DNA from: Hysterangium stoloniferum
Taxonomy: Eukaryota > Basidiomycota > Agaricomycetes > Hysterangiales > Hysterangiaceae
Assembly: GCA_015178975.1 (NCBI GenBank)
Contig: WHVD01000196.1
Coordinates: 62,001-126,000 of the forward strand
Length of the DNA: 64,000 nucleotides
Direction of reading: 5' to 3'
In this document: one piece after another, positions 13,440 through 23,099 of the stretch
Layout of the letters: each line of letters opens with the position of its first letter
Position numbering within the stretch: the stretch's first letter is position 1
Position numbers and translations under genes: made by a program
Notes under the pieces: model-generated
Told to the model about the DNA's origin: nothing
Databases searched by the model: none
Seen by the model: the letters and a program-made list of their open reading frames with translations, nothing else

Positions 13440-13457
13440 TTCTCGAAGGTTCGAGAA
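13440..13457. promoter_or_regulatory. Heat-shock element (four alternating units)
   Basis: The 18-base stretch reads TTC-tc-GAA-gg-TTC-ga-GAA, four perfect alternating nTTCn/nGAAn units with exact 2-base spacing. This is the binding site of trimeric Hsf1. It lies about 217 bp upstream of the HSP90 ATG and is also within reach of the divergent gene at 13316. Confidence 0.85.
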
Positions 13458-13532
13458 ACTACGTTTTTTGGGAAGCTCAGCGAGTCTTCCAGCGCCTAAA
13501 TGTAGAAAGTGCTGGAAACAAATCTGAAGGAC

Positions 13533-13539
13533 TATAAAA
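13533..13539 (+). promoter_or_regulatory. TATA box of HSP90
   Basis: TATAAAA lies 75 bp downstream of the heat-shock element and about 135 bp before the HSP90 ATG. Stress-inducible promoters typically carry a TATA box. It is placed where a TATA for a 5' UTR of about 100 bases would be expected. Confidence 0.65.
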
Positions 13540-13673
13540 CACGCGTCCTCCGCCACAGTTGCTTTCTTCAAGGTTACCAGACACCCCCTACCACCCCGTA
13601 CGCAACCCCTCCATCGCTATCCCCCACTGTTCACTGACTTCTCTTCCTATTCATAGTCACCCCACCACAAAAA

Positions 13674-16171
13674 ATGTCCGAAAGTTTTGGATTCCAAGCT
13701 GAAATCAGTCAACTTCTTGACTTGATTATTAGTGCGTTTTTTCTGTACCTTTATTCATGAAGCGACCGTGACTCAGTCAAACTCCAGACACTTTCTACTC
13801 CAACAAGGAGATTTTTCTAAGGGAGCTTATTTCCAACGGCTCTGATGCCCTTGACAAAATTCGTTATGCCTCCCTCACCGAGCCCGCCGTGCTCGAGACG
13901 GAGAAGGACCTTTACATCCGCATCATCCCCGACAAGGATAGCAAGGTCCTCGCCATTCGTGATACCGGTGTTGGTATGACCAAGGCCGACCTTGTCAATA
14001 ACCTGGGTACAATTGCCAAGTCGGGCACGAAGGTAAGCATTCGACCGTACTTGTATGCGTGCGCTACAGTTGATTAACGTCGATTGCAATAGGCATTCAT
14101 GGAGGCATTGAGCTCTGGTGCCGATGTTTCTATGATTGGTCAATTCGGTGTCGGTTTCTATTCTGCATATCTCGTCGCCGAACGTGTTCAAGTAATCACG
14201 AAACACAATGACGATGAACAATATATCTGGGAGTCGGCCGCCGGTGGTACCTTCACTGTCACCCCCGATACTGTCAACCCACCTCTCGGTCGTGGTACGG
14301 AGTTGCGTCTCTATTTGAAGGAAGACCAACTTGATTACCTCGATGAGAAGAAAATCAAGGATATTGTCAAAAAGCACTCCGAATTCATCTCGTACCCCAT
14401 TCAATTGGCGGTTACTAAGGAGGTTGAGAAGGTGCGTGCTATGTTTCGTTATAGAATCACAGTCTCACATTATTTTAGGATGTCGAAGACGACGAAGACG
14501 AGCCCGAGGAGGTGAAGGAGGAGAAGGAGGACGAAGAGAAGCCCAAGATTGAAGAAGTCGAAGATGAAGAGGACAAGCCCAAGGACAAGAAGATGAAGAA
14601 GGTTAAGGAGAAGACAGTAGAGAATGAGGAGCTCAACAAGACCAAGCCATTGTGGACACGAAACCCTGCTGATATCACTCTTGAGGAATACGGCTCATTC
14701 TACAAGAGTTTGAGTAACGATTGGGAGGATCATCTCGCCGTCAAACACTTCTCGGTCGAGGGTCAGCTCGAGTTCAAGGCCATTCTCTTTATTCCCAAGC
14801 GGTGAGTATCATACGTTGAACGCATATCTTATCCAGTGACCATAATATTCTTTAGTGCACCTTTCGACCTCTTTGAAACCAAAAAGAAGAGGAACAACAT
14901 TAAGCTTTATGTCCGCCGTGTCTTCATCATGGACGACTGCGAGGATTTAATCCCGGAATACCTCAATTTCGTCAAGGGTATTGTCGACTCCGAGGACCTT
15001 CCCCTCAACATCTCTCGTGAGACCCTTCAACAAAACAAAATCCTTAAAGTCATCCGCAAGAATATCGTCAAAAAGTGCATGGAATTGTTCTCCGAAATTC
15101 AAGAGGACAAAGAGAACTTCACCAAGTTCTATGAGGGTGAGTTTCAATTTCGGTCTGCTGTTGATACCTATTGATAATCTTCGCAGCTTTCGGCAAGAAC
15201 ATCAAACTAGGTATTCACGAAGATGCCCAGAACCGCTCTAAACTCGCCGAGTTCCTACGCTTCTACAGCACAAAATCTACTGAAGAATTGACCTCTTTGA
15301 AAGGTTTGTCCCCGTTGTCAGCCAATATGACAGTCACCTCAATATTTTAATAGACTACATCACTCGCATGCCCGAAGTTCAAAAGTCGGTCTACTATATT
15401 ACCGGTGAATCATTGGTGGCCGTCAGGGACTCGCCGTTCTTGGAAACTCTCAAGAAGAAGGGCTTCGAGGTCTTACTTCTCGTTGATCCCATTGATGAAT
15501 ATGCTGTTACCCAACTTAAAGAGTTCGAAGGCAAGAAGTTGGTTTGTGTTACCAAGGAAGGTCTTGAATTGGAGGAGACCGAGGAGGAGAAGCAGGCTCG
15601 CGAGGAAGAATCCAAGCAATACGAGGACTTGTGCAAAGTCATCAAGGACTCGCTTGGTGACAAGGTCGAGAAGGTCGTCGTCTCCAACCGTATTACGGAT
15701 TCCCCTTGCGTTCTCGTCACTGGTCAATTCGGCTGGAGTGCTAACATGGTAAGCATTTTCTAATCCACTTTCTTAACAATTTCTCACGAATATCTCGTCT
15801 TTCAGGAGCGCATCATGAAGGCCCAAGCTCTACGTGACTCCTCGATGTCATCTTACATGGCGTCGAAAAAGACTTTGGAGCTTAACCCTGGCAACCCTAT
15901 CATCAAGGAGTTAAAGCGCAAGGTTGCTGCTGACGCGGCAGACAAAACCGTCCGCGACTTGACCATCCTTCTCTTCGAGACTGCGCTTCTCACTTCCGGT
16001 TTCACCCTCGAGGAACCCACAGGCTTCGCCAAGCGTATTCACCGTATGATTTCGCTGGGCTTGGATGTTGATGAGGAGGAGGAGGCTCCCCCTGCTGTAG
16101 CTGAGACCGCTGATGACGCCCCACCGCCATTGGAGGGTGCAACGACGTCGGCTATGGAGGAGATTGATTAA
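13674..16171 (+). CDS. HSP90: Cytosolic molecular chaperone HSP90
   Basis: ATP-dependent chaperone for kinases, steroid-receptor-type clients and others. Eight exons: 13674-13731, 13788-14032, 14093-14431, 14479-14801, 14856-15136, 15187-15303, 15354-15748 and 15806-16171; all introns are GT-AG. The start is [19 protein letters not shown] followed by [17 protein letters not shown]. ATPase motifs are [11 protein letters not shown] and [16 protein letters not shown] charged Lys/Glu/Asp linker (about 14509-14630) separates the N-terminal and middle domains; SRETLQQN and [20 protein letters not shown] follow. The C-terminus is TTSAMEEID, where the TPR-cochaperone anchor is normally MEEVD. Length (about 700 aa) is normal for the family. 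The HSE and TATA upstream point to heat induction. Confidence 0.97.
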
Positions 16172-16761
16172 GGTATCATTTCGTGGTTCTGGCTTAGTCT
16201 ATGCACGTCTCTCGCATTTCCTTTCCTTATCTGGTTAGCAATATCTTACCTATTCTAAATAAACATGCAAATAACCCCAATGATGTCGTGATGTGAAGGC
16301 AACGAATCGTTTGAATAATCAATTGGGCATACACACTTGTCGAGTCCCTTTGTGTGAATTAATAAAACACTTGACAGTCCGTTAAACTACATCGTGTCCA
16401 TGAGAATGCAGTGCTAGCCCGTAGGACCAAGTCCTTGTTATACTCCTCAAGTATCGGCCCAAGTTATTAGAATAGGATCAGGCCAACTGTTATAAAGATT
16501 CTGACTATAAACCTGTATACATATAACGTTGACGCCTTGTTGAGGGGTTATGCGCTCAGCCTATGGGAGGTTGTGGGTGGCTGTGGGTCAATTTTCGCAC
16601 ACCTGTATACATATAACGTTGACGCCTGTCGAGGGGTTGTGCCTATGAGAGGTTGTGGGTGGCTGTGGGTCAAATTTCCCACACCGATCCAAAAGCTCTC
16701 GTCATCCTCTGTCGCGTTCAACGCATTCCTTCTCTATCAGCTGCTTTTGGCCCAAAACGAA
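16172..16761. other. HSP90-RPP1 intergenic region
   Basis: Holds the HSP90 3' UTR (an AATAAA-like sequence sits near 16257-16262) and the promoter of the acidic ribosomal protein gene. The promoter contains two imperfect copies of an 82-90 bp unit, listed separately. Confidence 0.5.
16511..16682. repeat. Imperfect tandem repeat upstream of RPP1 (2 copies)
   Basis: Unit 1 (16511-16600) and unit 2 (16601-16682) both begin ACCTGTATACATATAACGTT. Both contain GAGGGGTT and the G-rich GAGGTTGTGGGTGGCTG, and end in TTT(C)..CAC. Unit 2 lacks about 8 bases found in unit 1. The repeated TGTGGGT/ACCCACA core resembles GT-rich Rap1/Tbf1-type sites of other fungal ribosomal-protein promoters, but that is only a resemblance. 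Confidence 0.85.
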
Positions 16762-17324
16762 ATGGTGAGTTCGTCTGTTCTGTTGTCAAGCTGTCAGCAT
16801 GCAAAGCCTCAAATCGAGAGTGAACGCTGGAAATGATGGATGCCGGATTAGCAAGTTGGATGACTGACACCATTGCTTTTCCAGGCGACATCAGAACTTG
16901 CCACCTCCTACGCATGCTTAATCCTCGCTGACGAGGGTATTGAAATTACCGTACGCATTATCATCACTATCGTTATGTTTTCCGTATGTCTAAAATAATA
17001 TTCACAGTCGGACAAAATTATTGCTCTTACATCCGCTGCCAACGTCGAAGTTGAGCCGATTTGGGCTTCCTTATTAGCGAAGGCTCTTCAAGGAAAGAAC
17101 ATCAAGGATCTCCTATCGAATGTTGGCTCAGGTGGAGGTGCACCCGCAGTAGGCGCTGCTGCTCCCGCGGCAGGTGGTGCCCCAGCAGAAGCTGCTGAGG
17201 TCAAGGAGGAAAAGAAGGTGGAAGAGAAAGAAGAATCTGACGATGATATGGTAAATAATTCACAAACACTGCCTGTTTAACTGTGCTAATGCAATAATTC
17301 TAGGGCTTCAGTCTCTTTGATTGA
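16762..17324 (+). CDS. RPP1: 60S acidic ribosomal protein P1
   Basis: Stalk protein of the 60S subunit that recruits translation factors. The first exon is only the ATG (16762-16764). Next is 16885-16950 ([22 protein letters not shown]), then 17008-17250, and a final exon of 21 bases (17304-17324) encoding GFSLFD and TGA. The middle part reads [20 protein letters not shown], then an Ala/Gly/Pro hinge and an acidic [10 protein letters not shown]. The C-terminal DDDMGFSLFD is the conserved tail bound by elongation factors and by ricin-like toxins. ADEGIEIT with [15 protein letters not shown] marks P1 rather than P2. Length (about 110 aa) is standard. Confidence 0.96.
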
Positions 17325-17602
17325 ACGTGTTGCACCGTCCTTTCTTCATGTAGCTCATTCCTCATCCTTCATCCATCCTACCGTATGGTACATATAGCCG
17401 CAACAAAATAAATCTTCATGCCCTCACTGTGATCATGTTAAAATGAACGTATAATATAGAACAAGGCCATGTGCACATGAAATATGTCACAGTAGACTAT
17501 TCGTCACAATTTTTGTTCCCATCTTTGAATACCATCACGCCTAGACCTGGCAAGTTGAAATCCTGGATGCGACCCTCATAGGTCCATATATTTTGCAAGA
17601 GG

Positions 17603-18593
17603 ATGCCTGCGTTCAATGTCGTACCAGCCGCTGTAGAACTAGACCCAGTTGCGCATGAAAACCTTCATGTCCATGCTATCTACGATCAAATTGCCTCGCA
17701 CTTCTCTTCCACCCGCTACAAGGCTAGTATATACAGTGTACTCAAAGTACGATATTGCTTAAGGATATTCACAATTAGCCGTGGCCGATCATTGCTGAAT
17801 TCTTGGATTCATTACCTCCAGGCTCAATAGGCCTTGATTCAGGAACTGGAAACGGAAAGTATCTTCCCCTACCCTTGGATAGACCGAGTAGCATCTGGAC
17901 GATCGGCCTTGATAGGAGTCATAAGCTTCTTGAAATTGCACAGAACGCTGGAGGAAAGAGGAGAGAAGTGGTTTGGGGCGATGCCCTAGGTTGCGGGTGG
18001 AGAGTTGGAGCGTTTGTCCGTCAATCTTGCCGAAAACGACCATTGAACGTCCTAATGCCCAAGGGATGTACAGGACTATGCTATCTCAATAGCCACTATA
18101 CACCATATTGCAACCCCAACCCGTAGACGACTAGCCATTGAGGTGTGTTGTTCGAACGTCCGTGTCTCCGATGTTCCTGATCAACGGCAAGACTCTTTTG
18201 CGATGCATTTCGCCCTCTCATGGGCGGGTCCTTGTCTATGTCTGGGCTATAGAGCAGGATGACCTTTCCAAACGTATTCTACCTTCAGGCGACCACGTTG
18301 ACCCGATGCGGGGCCTGGACGTCTTCGTGCCTTGGGTGCAGTCCAAACCAACCTCTGGGAAAGACGACGAGAATGAGAACCCTCACGTATACAATCGATA
18401 CTACCATATGTTTGCCAGCGGTGAACTTGAAGCACTCACACGACAAGCGGCGGTGACATTGGGTTTAGAGATTAATCCCCGACCAAAGACATCAGAAGCT
18501 GACCCATCAAGGGCGCGAAAAGGCGTAGAAATAGTTCGATGTGGATGGGAAAGGTCTAACTGGTACATAGAACTGAAACGTTGGGAAATCTAA
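17603..18593 (+). CDS. TRM9: tRNA wobble-uridine carboxymethyl methyltransferase
   Basis: S-adenosylmethionine enzyme that methylates carboxymethyluridine at tRNA position 34, giving mcm5U/mcm5s2U. Exon 1 reads HENLHVHAIYDQIASHFSST, then RYK joins PWPIIAEFL. The SAM motif is GLDSGTGNGKYL. After a small exon ending GCGWRVGAF, the next reads DYAISIATIHHIATPTRRRL, the hallmark post-SAM segment. Then ISPSHGRVLVYVWAIEQDD, YNRYYHMFASGEL and a Trp-rich end ELKRWEI. About four introns are needed, one with a weak GTCCGT donor near 18015. Trm9 works with Trm112, which is not in this window. All family segments are present, so it appears functional. Confidence 0.9.
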
Positions 18594-18656
18594 TATTATT
18601 CCCATCCAAAACTGCTCCCTTCGCGCGCAATAATTTATAATTCTCGTAAGGAGGAT

Positions 18657-20038
18657 TTAACTTTTGTTAGTGATAGTAGAATAATACTCCTTGATGTAAT
18701 CCACCAGCCTTTTTGTTTGTTCCTCTGTTACTGCGTTGTATAGGGAGACTCTGATCCCTGCAAACGGAATACATGTAAGGAGCGTGAACTCTTAATGAAG
18801 ACCAATATCTTACCGCCTACGGAACTGTATTTTTTGAATCAGGCGATAGCGATTTACTGAAGCTGAAAGTAAAATACTCACCGATGTCCTTTGAGCTGTC
18901 TGAATCCCCGCGCCTCCGCAACCTCCAAAAACTTCTGCTCCGTGCCTTCGCCTAAAATTTGAAAAGTGACATTCATCCAACTTCTACTGCCTGGTCGGGC
19001 CTTAATTTTGACGATACCCCTTTCCTCTCCTTCATTTAAAATCGCGTACAGCATTTCAGCCTTGCGCCTGTTGACCTCCTCCATGTGCTGCACACTGCCA
19101 CCGTCTTGAATCCTTTCGAGTACCAGCGCGGCGACATACATCGGAAACATGGGAGGTGTATTATACAAACTTCCCGAGTCGGCGAGTGTTTTGTAAGCCA
19201 AGGTGCAAGGTACGGGGGACGCGCCAAGTTTCGCGGCCGCATCTGTGTCGACGAGGAGGTCCTGCCGAACTATCAAAACGGTAAGACCCGCGGGTCCGAT
19301 ATTTTTCTGGGCACCCGCATAAATGAGCGCATGGTCAGCTAATCGAGGAATGGGTCGGGACATGAACGAGGACGAATAGTCCGCCACCAGAGGTGTGAAT
19401 CGATCCCGTAGGAGATGATGGGGAAATGCCTGGGGGGAAGTGGGATCATGGGAAAATTGCACCCCATCAACCGTTTCATTTTCACAATAGTATATGAAAG
19501 CGGGATTGGGAGAAAACGCCCATTGTTCATGCGGGGGTATTCCATCAAAGGACTTACCGTCTCTCGAATGTACTCTGCCGTCGACGACGATGTTGACTTT
19601 TCCGCCACCAAGACGCTTAGCTTCCTCTACAGCCTTTTTGCTCCAGGAGCCGGTGACAACGTAGTCCATGACCCGTTCATCGTTTGAGGCGCCTGGGTTC
19701 AGCAGATGATGTCTAGCGAGAAGGTTCAGGACCACAGACGAAAATTGGCCAGATCCCCCCCCTTGAGTGAATAATATAGAATGTGTAGAAGGAATCGCGA
19801 GCTGTATGCGAATAAGTGATTCGAGATGTTTAGTAAGTGCGCCGAATTCTTTTGAACGGTGGGAGAGCTCCGTTAGCCCAATGCCTGTCTGGTTATAGTT
19901 CAGGAGGCCTTTTGCGGCCTCCTCCAGTACAGAAGTGGGCAAAGCAGACGGACCAGCACCAAAATTTATGATGTCTGTACGTTCAGGCATGGATTTGAGG
20001 GAAATGGCGACCTTGGTTGGTACACGTCCAAGTGTCAC
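18657..20038 (-). CDS. SER1: Phosphoserine aminotransferase
   Basis: PLP enzyme that converts 3-phosphohydroxypyruvate and glutamate to phosphoserine, the second step of serine synthesis. Three exons on the minus strand: 20038-18882, an 11-base microexon 18824-18814, and 18757-18657. The frames join exactly (1157+11+101 = 423 codons including the stop). Key segments are NFGAGPSALPTSVLEEAA, TQGGGSGQFSSVVLN, VADYSSSFMSRPI and YAGAQKNIGPAGLTVLIV, where the Lys of AQKN binds PLP. The microexon supplies SVGG of GHRSVGGIRVSLYNAV, the conserved C-terminal signature that would otherwise be lost. The C-terminus is DYIKEYYSTITNKS. Length of 422 aa is typical for fungi. Confidence 0.95.
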
Positions 20039-20564
20039 AGAAAGCTACAAGGGACGCGGTCAGTCACAACGCATTTGAGACTATTTGAGACCTTTATCCA
20101 AAACCGTGCAATTTATCAGTCACAAACTAAGAGTGCTGATCAACGGTTTATTCATAATACGCTGTCTGATGACGGGTGACATATATGGCATGCAACACAT
20201 AATCGTTTTGTCTGGGGAAGAAGGGGGAGTGGAGGAAAAAGTAGCTAGAAAACACAACAACACTGGGATCCGTAGGGTATGGCGAATGAAACAACAAAAA
20301 AGCATAGGATATCCGAAAGTCAAAGCATAGAGTATAGAAGATGGTAGGATATTGCAAGTAGAGGTTGTCGCGTATTAGAAGATGAGTACATTTCGAGTGG
20401 AATATCCTTGCAGAGAAGAGTAGTACGCTATGTTTCTAAAAATGAAGTCCAGAATAAATCACGTCGAAATTGATACAGTAGGGTGAGTCCCCAAGGAAGC
20501 TATGGGCGTAAATAAATCGTGCGGGGTCGAGTAGTCGGCCACCGTATATCGTGCAGGGAACATA
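20039..20564. other. Intergenic spacer
   Basis: Promoter of SER1 and 3' flank of the following minus-strand gene. ORFs of 67-81 codons on both strands show no conserved features. Confidence 0.35.
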
Positions 20565-21387
20565 TTACGCGTGATGCTCAGATTGTGATGGTAATGGTGA
20601 GTGTGATGAATATGGTGAGGATGATGGGGATGCAATGGTCCAAGGGTAGCCGTTGGCCCAAGCCGGAGATGGGGTTGTTATTAATGCTGTGCGGCGTGTG
20701 GGAGTCATTGGAAGGTCAGGCCGCTCAGGAGAATAGAGTTGGAGAGTAGAGACTGAAGGCGGGGTCCATCGACCGAGAGGAGAGCGATTATGAAGGGGAG
20801 CAGGGGAACCCTCGCGAGAGAAACCTGGCTTCTTACTTGGTGGGGAGCAGGGCCTTCGTGGTTTCGCCGACCGTCTGTTCTTGGGTAATCGACGAGAAAT
20901 CGGGGAATAACGAATACAATCGGAGCCACGAGTCATCGCCACGTCATGAGACGGGGACTGTGGACGGTTGGGTGGCGTCTTTGGGTCAACGTCCATTGGA
21001 CAGGCAGAAACAAAGTCTGGAAGCTCTGAGCAACCTCTGAAGAGTGCGCGCTGACTCCTGCGTCGGCGAAGTCGGGATGATATATATGGGAAACGGCCCT
21101 CGACCAATTCCTCAGTGATCTCAAAGGGACGCTTTTTAATGAACCCCTGCTGGGTCGATATTTCCTAAAGCAAAATGTCAACAACGCGTGAATAACGCGT
21201 CGAAACGCGTGAAATATACCTCGTCTGATGAATATGGGTATAAAAAAGGAGATTGCGCTAAAGTTGATTGCATGACTGGACCTGGATTTGCAAGAAACTG
21301 GTCTGGTGAGAATGGAGATGGCTGGAGAGTATGGGGGAACATTTCGTGATATGAATGCATGAGGGAAGGGAGAGAGGAAAAGGTCAT
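20565..21387 (-). CDS. Hypothetical Ser/Pro/Arg-rich protein
   Basis: ATG at 21387 gives MTFSSLPSLMHSYHEMFPHT. After YPYSSDE an intron of about 60 bp (donor near 21221) joins EISTQQGFIKKRPFEITEEL. Then comes VEGRFPYISSRLRRRRSQRA and a long Ser/Pro tail ending SPLPSQSEHHA. Joined length is about 240 residues. There are several SP/TP sites (for example SPER, MTPTRR, TPPSVS) typical of CDK/MAPK targets, and an Arg-rich patch that could be a nuclear signal. I recognise no domain. A fungal regulatory protein with one short conserved core is the likeliest reading. Confidence 0.55.
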
Positions 21388-22467
21388 GATTTTAATAGTC
21401 AGGATAGTACAGTGAGGGAGGCGGAAACGAATGGCCTGGGGTCGGATACCATAAGTGATTGATTTATAAACAATAAGATCAAAACATATAGGGGTTCTCC
21501 TAGTTCCTGGTTCCCGTGAGTTGCAGCGGAGTTTATGCCGCGTTGTCAGGCGGGTCCTGAATAATTATCGTGGGAAGATTGTCATGTTCGTGAGAAAATC
21601 ACAAAAAAGGTAAATTTAACCTCACCGCACCGCAAGGTCGGGGGTCTGCTCACCGTAACACGAGGCTACCACCTAGCACTCCCAGGATGGACGTACACAT
21701 CCATCTGTGCATGGCACTCACAAACGACATGTTCGTCGCGTGTTTTTTTCAAACGTTTCACCTCAAACGCCATAGAACTAGACGGAGATGACTACGGCGC
21801 CCAAGCTGAGGTCCTTGCCCTTGTCGTTTAGCTAAGTTTTGCTCCGCGGTGCACATTCGGCAAATGCGGGACATAAATGCGCCTCTTCGGCGCAGCGACG
21901 GGCTACGCGACTGTCTAGTCAACTGCTCTGGAAAATCACAGACTTTTCTCATGGAACCCGACGTACTAACTTGGTTGCCAACAAATTGGTGCGACGTAAT
22001 AAATTTTTAGTGAAACCAAGCCAATACGAAATCATTAAAATTTAGGTTACCTGGATGCTTTATCTAGCGTCTTTAACGATCATAGATCGCACCCTGAATG
22101 CCAGTTATTATAAACAGGTCGAGCGATCATCTAGCCATTTGGATACAAGAGCTCACCACCCATCGCTTGCCATAGCAGACCGTCTACGGCGGTGTCGGGT
22201 GAATTCCCGAAGTTTTTTCCCGGTCAGAGCCTGCGCTAAAGGCCTTCTTTTTGCATAAGTATACTATGAGAGTATTTGCAACTAATATATATTAGCTAAA
22301 CTGAATTGTTCCTAATATGAATATCAGGAACCAATTCAGTTTTGCTAATATATATTAGTTGCAAATACTCTCTAGTAGCTTTACAACAAAACAAAATCCG
22401 CTTATATTAGCTCCAATATATCCGAGATGCTCAAATCAGTACAAACGGTAAAGAACAATAGGTGTGC
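21388..22467. other. Intergenic region with 116 bp palindrome
   Basis: About 1.1 kb between two minus-strand ORFs. Apart from the palindrome at 22262-22377, listed separately, I see only short overlapping ORFs and no RNA gene. Confidence 0.4.
22262..22377. repeat. Near-perfect 116 bp inverted repeat (hairpin, MITE-like)
   Basis: The left arm contains GAGAGTATTTGCAACTAATA followed by TATATTAGC, then CTGAATTG and TTCCTAATAT. The right arm is its reverse complement with a few single-base changes. The centre is near 22320 with almost no loop. Both ends are TACTA-type and flanked by TA, as for small non-autonomous mariner-type elements, but no transposase is present. Confidence 0.8.
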
Positions 22468-22839
22468 TCACATAGTTCTCGTCATACTGGTCAAGTCACA
22501 AGTCACATCTGTAACTTTGTACGACGTGTATAATAGAGCACAAGGGATTGGTGAATACTCATTAACGAGATAATCTAAAACGAGCGAAATCAGTCGAGAA
22601 GGTACATGGGCCCGATGAGCGGTCGATGGGTCCATTGTTCGACGTATACTAGTTGCACAAAAGTACGTTGCAAGAGAGAGAACAATAATGAAGCCTAGGA
22701 AAATGCCAAGGAAAGGCTCCAAGCGCGACGCAAAATGCACGCAGCTTGGATACCATGGTCGTAAGACTTCTTCAAGTATAATAATGAACGGTCGCAGCAT
22801 ATATAAAAATAAAGCAAAGTAGGAACCCCAGAAAGACAT
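22468..22839 (-). CDS. Small hypothetical membrane protein
   Basis: Single-frame ORF of 123 codons, MSFWGSYFALFLYMLRPFII at its start. One or two hydrophobic stretches are likely: residues 5-25, and roughly 45-65 with FLGIFLGFIIVLSLATYF. A more polar C-terminal half follows. The two membrane stretches make a random ORF less likely. I recognise no family. It starts 260 bp from the divergent septin gene. It could also be one exon of a longer gene. Confidence 0.4.
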   Translation of the reverse strand: MSFWGSYFALFLYMLRPFIIILEEVLRPWYPSCVHFASRLEPFLGIFLGFIIVLSLATYFCATSIRRTMDPSTAHRAHVPSRLISLVLDYLVNEYSPIPCALLYTSYKVTDVTCDLTSMTRTM

Positions 22840-23021
22840 ACCCAGTTACCGTGCCCGTGTCGCGTTGTTCACTTGAGAAGATGAGTTCCAAGACTAGCCG
22901 GTGGTCGATACAATATGGTAATTTGAACAGTCTGAAGTTAGAGCAGTAATTACGGGCAGTAGTGACCCATATACCTCTGACTGAGCTCTACGTTCAGAAC
23001 CTTGTGGAAAGAGGGCGACTG

Positions 23022-23029
23022 GTCACGTG
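23022..23029. promoter_or_regulatory. TCACGTGA E-box palindrome upstream of septin gene
   Basis: An 8-base palindrome containing CACGTG, 70 bp before the septin ATG, preceded by G to give GTCACGTGA. This matches the bHLH (Cbf1/Pho4-type) core. The same 8-mer occurs at 42050-42057 upstream of the NEDD1-like gene and at 45154-45161. Confidence 0.45.
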
Positions 23030-23099
23030 AGTAAACGCCTCCACGATTGACGAATCATAGCACTTCACGAATTTCTTCTGAAAACACACACGGACACTC

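Noticed and set aside
13817-14404. 195-codon minus-strand ORF over HSP90
   Set aside because: Shadow of the highly conserved HSP90 coding strand; codon-biased genes often give long antisense ORFs.
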